From positions 1 through 37,743 of the forward strand of contig CAMZKV010000017.1 of assembly GCA_947311445.1 (NCBI GenBank): 37,743 nucleotides of DNA. Reading direction: 5' to 3'. The notes beneath the pieces are model-generated. The model saw nothing but the letters and a program-made list of their open reading frames with translations, had not been told where the DNA came from and made no database searches. Below, in pieces: positions 32,058 through 37,743 of this stretch. Every line of letters begins with the position of its first letter. Position 1 is the first letter of the stretch. A program made the translations under genes and the position numbers. Source of the stretch: an uncultured Chlorobiota bacterium (GTDB lineage: Bacteria > Bacteroidota > Bacteroidia > Bacteroidales > JAADGE01).

Positions 32058-33113
32058 ATGTATAAATTTGGGAAAAATATAAATATGTACGATTTAAAAA
32101 ACTTAAATTTCAGAACTATAGTTGAACCATTGATTTTAGATTTTAAAATATCTTATTTATCAAATATAATGTTTTTAGGATCTTGTTTTACGGAAAACAT
32201 AGGGTTTGAATTAAAAAAAAGTAAGTTTAATATTGATATTAATCCTTTTGGCATTTTATACAATCCATTATCTATAAAAAACACACTTGACTTTTTAATA
32301 GAGAAGCAACTATTTTCTGAAAATGACATCTTTTATTTTAATGAAAGATGGAACAGTTTTTATCATCACAGTAAATTCTCAAATCCTAATAAAAAAGAAA
32401 TGATACAAACTGTTAATGACAGAATTAAATCATCTTCTAAGTTTTTAAAAAAAACTGATGTTTTATTTGTAACATTTGGAACATCCTATGTGTATGAACA
32501 TATAACATCAGAAAAAATTGTTTCAAATTGTCATAAAATTCCATCAAAAAAATTTAAGAGACGACTTTTAAATATTCACGAAATTACTGATGCTTATTCT
32601 GAAACAATAAAGAGAATTAATAAAATTAACAAGAATTTAAAATTTGTTTTTACAATAAGTCCGATTAGACATATTAAAGACGGTTTTACTGAAAACAATT
32701 TAAGCAAATCAACATTAAGCCTGGCTATTGAAAATATTATTAACAATAATCTTAATTGTTATTATTTCCCTTCTTACGAAATTATGATGGACGATTTACG
32801 TGATTACAGATTTTACGAACCAGACTTGCTGCATCCTAATAAAACAGCTATTGAATATATTTTAAATTATTTTAAAAACACATTTTTCTCAAATAACACT
32901 TTTAATATTTACAATAAAATAATGCAGATTAATAAAGCAAAAAAACACAAAGTTTTTAATCCAAAGTCAAAAGAATATTCAAATTTCTTGGATAAACAAA
33001 TTGAAAAAATTAATTTATTAGCACTTGAATATGATTATATTGATTTTGCAGAAGAGCTTTTATCTTTAAAAAATAAAAAGTCCAACATTTCTGTCGGACT
33101 TTTCAAACCATAA
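32058..33113 (+). CDS. GSCFA family protein
   Basis: 351 residues as given. The defining motif is FLGSCFTENIG at about 39-49. It is followed by INPFGILYNPLSI, SFYHHSKFSNP, LFVTFGTSYVYEH and FTISPIRHIKDGF, then YYFPSYEIMMDDLRDYRFYEPDLLHPN near 230-260. The layout (Gly-Ser, then Asn, then Asp-x-x-His) is that of SGNH-like hydrolases, so an esterase or acyltransferase role is plausible, but none is established. There is no signal peptide. An alternative start is Met10 (32085): a -7-like TAAATTTG at 32063-32070 lies between the two ATGs and favours the later one, although no -33 element is visible. Confidence 0.85.
   Translation: MYKFGKNINMYDLKNLNFRTIVEPLILDFKISYLSNIMFLGSCFTENIGFELKKSKFNIDINPFGILYNPLSIKNTLDFLIEKQLFSENDIFYFNERWNSFYHHSKFSNPNKKEMIQTVNDRIKSSSKFLKKTDVLFVTFGTSYVYEHITSEKIVSNCHKIPSKKFKRRLLNIHEITDAYSETIKRINKINKNLKFVFTISPIRHIKDGFTENNLSKSTLSLAIENIINNNLNCYYFPSYEIMMDDLRDYRFYEPDLLHPNKTAIEYILNYFKNTFFSNNTFNIYNKIMQINKAKKHKVFNPKSKEYSNFLDKQIEKINLLALEYDYIDFAEELLSLKNKKSNISVGLFKP
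33075..33103 (-). terminator. Terminator hairpin nested in the 3' end of the GSCFA gene
   Basis: AAAAGTCC-A-ACA (33076-33087) pairs with TGT-C-GGACTTTT (33092-33103) around TTTC, with one mismatch. On the minus strand the stem is followed by TTTTTATTTTTT, a good U-tract; on the plus strand the tail is poor. It would stop leftward transcripts, yet it lies within the last codons of the rightward GSCFA gene. Confidence 0.5.
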
Positions 33114-33269
33114 AAACACCAAAAAATTATTTAAGTTATAAAACTTCTCTTGTTTAATTTATATTAGCTTATACGGATATAAATAAAAAAGGTTTCATTT
33201 TTTTTACTTTTTTTTTAAAAAAAATAAAACATCACTCTAAAATACTTATTATTAGAAATATACAAAACA

Positions 33270-33297
33270 AAAAAAATCGGCAATCCATACCGATTTT
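33270..33297 (-). terminator. Intrinsic terminator after the small T9SS-signal gene
   Basis: AAAATCGG (33273-33280) pairs with CCGATTTT (33290-33297) around a 9-base loop. On the minus strand eight or more T follow the stem. It lies 28 bases past the stop of the leftward gene at 33325. Confidence 0.75.
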
Positions 33298-33324
33298 ATA
33301 TATTAATTTGTTAAAGTGCAACTT

Positions 33325-33693
33325 TTATTTAAGAATTATCTTTCTTATAACAGATTTTCCATTTTTTAGTGTAATTTTTACCAAATACATTCCTTTTTGA
33401 ACGTCTCCTAATTCTACAAAGATATTATATGCAACATTTGTTTCATTATAAATTTTCTTTATATTTTCTCCTAAAACATTCAAAACTTCAACAGATTTTA
33501 TAACAGTCTCAGATTTTACATAAAATTTATTATTCTTAACAGGGTTTGGGTATATCAATATATTAGAACTAACAACAGAAGTATTAACACCTGAGTTATT
33601 CTCATATTTTTTTTGTGCATTTACATTTAAAAATGAAAATAACATAAAAAGTAAAAATGCAGTAAAGAATATTTTTGTAAAATTAGTTTTCAT
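33325..33693 (-). CDS. Minimal secreted protein: signal peptide plus T9SS type A sorting domain
   Basis: 122 residues. Residues 1-26 are a signal peptide (IFFTAFLLFMLFSFLNVNAQ). Only about 18 residues of polar linker follow (KKYENNSGVNTSVVSS), and then a complete T9SS type A sorting domain starts: ILIYPNPVKNNKFYV, VEVLNVLGENIKKI, GDVQKGMYLVKITLKNG, and terminal VIRKIILK. There is no passenger domain. It may be a remnant of a larger cargo protein whose middle was lost, or a real small protein that uses the T9SS. The reading frame is clean, and a strong terminator follows. Confidence 0.8.
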   Translation of the reverse strand: MKTNFTKIFFTAFLLFMLFSFLNVNAQKKYENNSGVNTSVVSSNILIYPNPVKNNKFYVKSETVIKSVEVLNVLGENIKKIYNETNVAYNIFVELGDVQKGMYLVKITLKNGKSVIRKIILK

Positions 33694-33743
33694 AACTTTT
33701 TGTTTTATATACGATAAAAAAAAGATAAAAGTTCCATAAAATA

Positions 33744-34487
33744 TTACATTTCTTTTAAAACTTTTTTTAAATCTTCCGGTGTGTCAATTGAAATGCTTTC
33801 TTTATCAGTATATTCTACTGTTATTTTAAATCCATTTTCAATCCACCTATTTTGTTCTAATGATTCTTTTATTTCCAAATTACTCTGCCTTAATTTAGTA
33901 ATTTCATGTAAAACAGAACTTTTATAAGCATATATTCCAATATGTTTATAGAAAACATTTTTCAAATGCCACTCTTCTTTCTTAACATCTCTGATAAAAG
34001 GTATTGCTGATCTGCTAAAATAAATTGCATTATTATTTTTATCAATAACAACTTTTGGCTTATCAGAATTAAAAATATCTTCATTTGTTACAATTCTTTT
34101 TACAAGACTTGCAATTTGAGTACTATTTTTTTCAATTACCCCTTTAACTTTTTCAATATGCTCCGCTTGAATAAAAGGCTCATCTCCTTGAACATTTATT
34201 ACTGCATCAAATTTTTTGCCAGTTTGTTTTTCATAAACAAGTAATGCTTCCGCACACCTATCTGTTCCACTTTTGTGTCTATCAGATGTCATCACATAAG
34301 TTCCATTAAATCTTTTAATTTCATCAGCAATTTTATTATCATCTGTTGCAACAATAACATTATTTGTAATTGCAGAAACACTTTCATAAACTCTCTGTAT
34401 CATTGTTTTCCCATTAATAACAATTAAGGGTTTTCCTAGAAATCTTGAAGACTTGTATCTTGAAGGAATTATAGCTAAAATTTTCAT
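33744..34487 (-). CDS. kdsB: 3-deoxy-manno-octulosonate cytidylyltransferase
   Basis: 247-residue cytoplasmic enzyme that activates Kdo as CMP-Kdo for lipid A-core synthesis. The nucleotide-binding N-terminus is IIPSRYKSSRFLGKPL at 6-21, followed by TSDRHKSGTDRCAE at 67-80 and VNVQGDEP-type INVQGDEPFI at 97-106. YFSRSAIPFIRD and KHIGIYAYKSSVL are substrate-site stretches. Length is standard. Its presence shows the cell makes Kdo-containing LPS, in line with the LptE gene nearby. TATTTTTG at 34530-34523 may be the -7 element, with only a poor -33 element. Confidence 0.95.
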   Translation of the reverse strand: MKILAIIPSRYKSSRFLGKPLIVINGKTMIQRVYESVSAITNNVIVATDDNKIADEIKRFNGTYVMTSDRHKSGTDRCAEALLVYEKQTGKKFDAVINVQGDEPFIQAEHIEKVKGVIEKNSTQIASLVKRIVTNEDIFNSDKPKVVIDKNNNAIYFSRSAIPFIRDVKKEEWHLKNVFYKHIGIYAYKSSVLHEITKLRQSNLEIKESLEQNRWIENGFKITVEYTDKESISIDTPEDLKKVLKEM

Positions 34488-34549
34488 TTTTAAAATTTAT
34501 TTATCATAACAACATTGTTTTACAAAAATATACTATATTTTTACATCAA

Positions 34550-34581
34550 TTTGATTTTTTTTAATAAAATTAACAATTTTG
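34550..34581 (+). promoter_or_regulatory. Candidate promoter of the sigma-54 activator gene
   Basis: TTTG (34550-34553), 20 bases, then CAATTTTG (34574-34581), one mismatch from TAnnTTTG. The start near 34588 leaves about 23 bases before the ATG. Confidence 0.45.
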
Positions 34582-34610
34582 CATTTTATTCAAAGATTTA
34601 GACATAAAAA

Positions 34611-35864
34611 ATGACAATACAACAAATAAAACAAAGATTTGGAATAATAGGAAACTCGGCAGGTTTAAACAGAGCTATAGATATTGCAATGCAAGTTGCT
34701 TCAACCGATTTATCTGTACTAATTACAGGTGAAAGTGGCACAGGAAAAGAAACCTTTCCCCAAATAATACATCAACTTAGCACCCGAAAACACAATAAAT
34801 ATATTGCCGTAAATTGTGGAGCAATACCCGAAGGAACTATTGACTCTGAACTATTTGGACACGAAAAAGGTTCTTTTACAGGAGCAGTTAAAAGCAGAAA
34901 AGGATACTTTGAAGAAGCAAATGAAGGCACTATTTTTTTAGATGAAGTTGGAGAATTACCTCTATCTACACAGGTAAGATTATTGCGTGTTTTAGAAACA
35001 GGCGAGTTTATAAAAGTAGGATCTTCACAAATGCTTAAAACTAATGTAAGAGTTATTGTTGCAACAAATGTTAACCTGCAAAAAGCCGTTCATGAAGGAA
35101 AATTTAGAGAAGATTTATACTATAGATTAAATACTGTTCCAATTAATATCCTGCCTTTAAGAGAAAGAAAAGAAGATATTCATTTACTATTCAGAAAATT
35201 TGTTCAAGATTTTTCCGAAAAATACAAAATGCCACCTATTAGATTAGATGATGAAGCAAAATTAATACTTGAAAATTATAGCTGGCAAGGGAATGTTAGG
35301 CAACTAAAAAATATTTCTGAGCAAATATCCGTAATTGAGGAAAATAGATTAATTAATTCTGAAACTCTGAAAAGGTATTTACCAAAAACTGTTGCTAATT
35401 TACCTATGATATATAAAAACAGTGTTAACAAAGAAGATTTTGCTAATGAAAGAGAAATATTATACAAAATACTTTTTGATATGCGGAATGAAATTAATGA
35501 GCTTAAAACAATTGTTAATAGCATTGCACAAAATAATGACAAGCAAATTAATATTCCCGAGAAATTATACAATAGAGAAAAAGGCATAACAAAATTTGAA
35601 AATACTTCTGAAAGCATTTATAATCTTCAAGAAAATTTTACAGAGCAATCTTCTGAAAAAACTAAATTTGACAAAAGAGATCCTTATATTGAAGATACAG
35701 AGGAAATTATAGAAGAATCACTATCTTTAAAAGATAAAGAAATTGAACTAATTATAAAATCATTAGAAAAACATAAGGGAAAAAGAAAATATGCCGCACA
35801 AGAACTCGGAATTTCGGAACGAACTTTGTATAGAAAATTAAAGGAGTATGATATAAATACTTAA
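34611..35864 (+). CDS. Sigma-54-dependent Fis-family activator without receiver domain
   Basis: 417 residues. The AAA+ domain starts almost at the N-terminus: Walker A GESGTGKE at 40-47, the sigma-54 contact loop GSFTGA at 87-92 (usual form GAFTGA), Walker B GTIFLDEVGE at 106-115, and REDLYYRLNT with arginine fingers. A poorly conserved linker of about 110 residues follows, then a Fis-type HTH at about 390-415 (KYAAQELGISERTLYRKL). There is no receiver, GAF or PAS domain, so activity must be controlled in another way. LptE starts five bases after the stop, so the two are one operon. The Ser variant in the contact loop also occurs in other functional activators. Confidence 0.92.
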   Translation: MTIQQIKQRFGIIGNSAGLNRAIDIAMQVASTDLSVLITGESGTGKETFPQIIHQLSTRKHNKYIAVNCGAIPEGTIDSELFGHEKGSFTGAVKSRKGYFEEANEGTIFLDEVGELPLSTQVRLLRVLETGEFIKVGSSQMLKTNVRVIVATNVNLQKAVHEGKFREDLYYRLNTVPINILPLRERKEDIHLLFRKFVQDFSEKYKMPPIRLDDEAKLILENYSWQGNVRQLKNISEQISVIEENRLINSETLKRYLPKTVANLPMIYKNSVNKEDFANEREILYKILFDMRNEINELKTIVNSIAQNNDKQINIPEKLYNREKGITKFENTSESIYNLQENFTEQSSEKTKFDKRDPYIEDTEEIIEESLSLKDKEIELIIKSLEKHKGKRKYAAQELGISERTLYRKLKEYDINT

Positions 35865-35869
35865 CGAGC

Positions 35870-36373
35870 ATGAATAAAACTACATTTATAGTTATAATTT
35901 TATCTGTCATAATATTAAATTCTTGTGGCATTTATAGATTTTCCGGAGCTTCACTTCACCCGGATGACAAAACTGTTACTGTTAAATATTTTCCAAACAG
36001 AGCAGCAATTATAAATACAAATTTAAGCCAAACCTTTACAGAAGCACTTAAAGATAAATTTATTTCTCAAACAAGCCTTAGCTTAACAGATTTTAATGGC
36101 GATTTAATGTTTGAAGGTGAAATTACAGGATATTCTACAAAACCGGTAGCTGTTACTAAAAACGAACAATCGCAATATAACAGGTTAACAATTACAGTTA
36201 AAGTTAAATACACAAGTATAAACAATCCAAAATATAATTTCAGCACTTCTTTTTCTAGATATAGTGATTACGAAAGCACAAAATTATTAACTGATGTAGA
36301 AGATGAATTAACAGAAACAATTATTAAAGAACTTATTGACGAAATTTTTAAGAAATCAGTTGAAAACTGGTAA
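35870..36373 (+). CDS. lptE: LptE-family LPS-assembly lipoprotein
   Basis: 167 residues. The signal peptide ends in IILNSC, giving lipidated Cys19. The mature part fits Bacteroidota LptE: CGIYRFSGASLHPDDKTVTV, FPNRAAIINTNLSQTFTEALKDKF, then alternating strands (LMFEGEITGYSTKPVAV, LTITVKVKYTS) and a C-terminal helix. LptE plugs and helps fold the LptD barrel that delivers LPS to the outer leaflet. It sits directly after the sigma-54 activator (five bases) and before the Lys/Glu-rich gene (17 bases). Confidence 0.88.
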   Translation: MNKTTFIVIILSVIILNSCGIYRFSGASLHPDDKTVTVKYFPNRAAIINTNLSQTFTEALKDKFISQTSLSLTDFNGDLMFEGEITGYSTKPVAVTKNEQSQYNRLTITVKVKYTSINNPKYNFSTSFSRYSDYESTKLLTDVEDELTETIIKELIDEIFKKSVENW

Positions 36374-36390
36374 ATTTAAATTTATTACAA

Positions 36391-37743
36391 ATGGAAATTC
36401 AAAAAATTCAAGAATATATTGCCGACCCTATAAAAATGGGAAAAGATGATTTTGAAAAAATCAAAGAACTTATCGAAAAATATCCATTTTTTCATACAGC
36501 ACATCTTTTATATATAAAAGCTGCACATAATATAGAACACGAAGATTATAAAACTGAAATTAATCGTGTTTCTGCTTCTATTCCAAATAGAGAAATTCTT
36601 CATGAATTAATTTTAAAAAAAGAAATTAAAGTTTTTTCTAAAACTATAGATAAACAAGAAAAACCAAAAGAAAGTGGAACAAGAAAAGATATTAGAGAAC
36701 GAATTAAAAAAAGACGCGAAAAACGTAAATCTATTAAAGATGATACAAGTGGACTAAGTACAAATGGTAAATTAAAACACGAAAGCATAATAAATGATTT
36801 TTTTCTTCCAATAATTGAGCAAATAAAAAAACACCCCGAAGAATATGCCGTTACCTTTGACAGCAATATTAAAATTGTTGAAAAAATTTCTGACGCTTCA
36901 AAAAATGATGAACGAGAACGTAAAAAATTAGAACGTAAAAAAAGATTAGAAGCAAAAAGAATTCAAAGAGAAAAAGAAATTGCTACCGAAGGCGGAAACG
37001 TTGACCTGAGAGAAAAGAGAAAACTTGAACGGGAAAAAAGAAAACTTGAACGGGAAAAAAGAATGAGTGAAAAACTTGCTGTTTCTGACCAAAACACAAC
37101 AGAGCAAGAAACAAATAAACAAACTGAAAAACCTGTAACTAAAAAAACTTTTGAAGAAAAACTTGCAGAAAGAGAACTAAAAGAAAAAGAACAAACTCCG
37201 GAAGAGGCAAAATTAGAAAGAGAAAAAAGAAAAGAAGAAAGAAGAAAATTAAGAGAAGAAAAAAATGCAAGTAAAATTAAAGGATTAAGCGAAAACATAA
37301 AAATAGAAACAGAAGTTCCCGAAGAAAAGATTCTTAAAAAAGAAACAACTAAAGAACAAATTACTGAAACTGAAACAAAAAAAGAAGACCCATACACAAA
37401 AGTTATTATAATTGGCGAAAGCAAAGAAAAAGAAGATATTTCTAAAATAAAAGAAGCGGAAGAACGTAAAGCTAAACGAATTAAAGAAAAAAGAAAAGCA
37501 GATAGAATTAAAGAAAGAAAAATAGAAGAAAATAATGTTGTTGAAAATGGAGAAACAAAAACTGAAAAAGAAAACGAAGTAGAAGATATTTTCAATGCAA
37601 TTATTAGTTCAAAAAAATCAAAAACTCCAATAAAGAAAACTCACATTGAAATTGCGGTAGAAAGTCCTACTGTTAGTGAAAAGAAAAAGACAGAGGCAAT
37701 AACTGAAAAGAAAATTAAAGTTGAAAAAATTCAAAAAGAAAAA
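36391..37743 (+). CDS. Lys/Glu-rich coiled-coil protein (3' partial)
   Basis: Open from the ATG at 36391 to the end of the window (451 codons without a stop). Residues 1-75 look like a small helical domain (EIQKIQEYIADPIKMGKDDF, KYPFFHTAHLLYIKAAHNIE), possibly TPR-like. The rest is dominated by Lys, Glu and Arg in long charged helices (REKRKLEREKR, EAKLEREKRKEERRKLREEK), with short uncharged breaks such as DPYTKVIIIGES near 331-342 and VEDIFNAIISSKK near 397-409. There is no signal peptide, so it is probably cytoplasmic. It follows LptE by 17 bases in the same operon. I recall an uncharacterised protein like this between lptE and secG in other Bacteroidota; secG is not in the window. Confidence 0.8.
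   Translation, partial: MEIQKIQEYIADPIKMGKDDFEKIKELIEKYPFFHTAHLLYIKAAHNIEHEDYKTEINRVSASIPNREILHELILKKEIKVFSKTIDKQEKPKESGTRKDIRERIKKRREKRKSIKDDTSGLSTNGKLKHESIINDFFLPIIEQIKKHPEEYAVTFDSNIKIVEKISDASKNDERERKKLERKKRLEAKRIQREKEIATEGGNVDLREKRKLEREKRKLEREKRMSEKLAVSDQNTTEQETNKQTEKPVTKKTFEEKLAERELKEKEQTPEEAKLEREKRKEERRKLREEKNASKIKGLSENIKIETEVPEEKILKKETTKEQITETETKKEDPYTKVIIIGESKEKEDISKIKEAEERKAKRIKEKRKADRIKERKIEENNVVENGETKTEKENEVEDIFNAIISSKKSKTPIKKTHIEIAVESPTVSEKKKTEAITEKKIKVEKIQKEK
37018..37059 (+). repeat. Exact 21-bp tandem duplication
   Basis: Two identical copies (37018-37038 and 37039-37059) encode RKLEREK twice, in the charged coiled coil. Being in frame and heptad-length, it adds two turns of helix without breaking the reading frame. 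Confidence 0.85.

Noticed and set aside
36963-37595. Long minus-strand ORF rich in Ser, Phe and Leu
   Set aside because: It is the mirror of the AAA/GAA-rich (Lys/Glu) codons of the plus-strand coiled-coil gene; composition explains the open frame.

Overview
The window is chromosomal DNA of a member of the Bacteroidota. The evidence is a low G+C content (about 30% by eye), type IX secretion (T9SS) components and cargo (a PorZ-like protein and proteins ending in type A or gliding-motility-type sorting domains), lineage-typical families (DUF4290, GSCFA, DUF2723/GT117, Bacteroidota-type LptE), almost no Shine-Dalgarno sites, and several promoters of the Bacteroidota form TTTG-N19/20-TAnnTTTG. 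No phage genes, transposases, rRNA or CRISPR arrays were seen.

Layout. 1-2110: the 3' part of a PorZ-like gene, then tRNA-Leu(CAA) with its own promoter and a bidirectional terminator. 2124-7737 (minus strand): a pyrimidine-salvage block (upp, nupG, udk) interleaved with a bifunctional-nuclease (DUF151) gene and a DEDDy exonuclease gene, preceded by a biotin-dependent carboxyltransferase gene. 7801-11106: a very large DUF2723 membrane glycosyltransferase. 11173-14255: an accessory cassette made of a broken XRE regulator and, divergently, a lipoprotein with a six-cysteine C-terminal peptide, an ABC ATPase, an ABC-2-like permease and a membrane-anchored thioredoxin-like protein. The last four genes are packed as one operon. 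This is the best candidate in the window for an undescribed system, a disulfide-rich secreted peptide of bacteriocin type. 14256-17858: polyprenyl-phosphate sugar transferase, pcm, a small hypothetical gene and a GT2 glycosyltransferase. 17875-24317 (minus): HTH protein, murA (with the fosfomycin-insensitive Cys-to-Asp loop), DUF4290, EI24/CysZ-like and lon.

24425-33693 is mostly envelope and surface biology. It holds a gliding-motility C-terminal-domain protein with a P-domain, a FeeM-like N-acyltransferase, a histidine kinase split by a frameshift in a ten-A tract, a T9SS-exported alpha/beta hydrolase with tandem 92-residue Ig-like repeats, a GSCFA protein, and a minimal protein that is a signal peptide plus a T9SS sorting domain with almost nothing between. 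33744 to the end holds kdsB, a sigma-54 activator without a receiver domain, LptE and the 5' part of a Lys/Glu-rich coiled-coil gene that runs off the window.

How the genes work together: upp, nupG and udk form a uracil/uridine uptake and salvage route. kdsB (Kdo for lipid A), LptE (LPS assembly), murA, the sugar transferase and GT2 serve the envelope. PorZ belongs to the machinery that anchors the three T9SS cargo proteins. All functional calls rest on reading the sequence and recalled family features; no database search was run.
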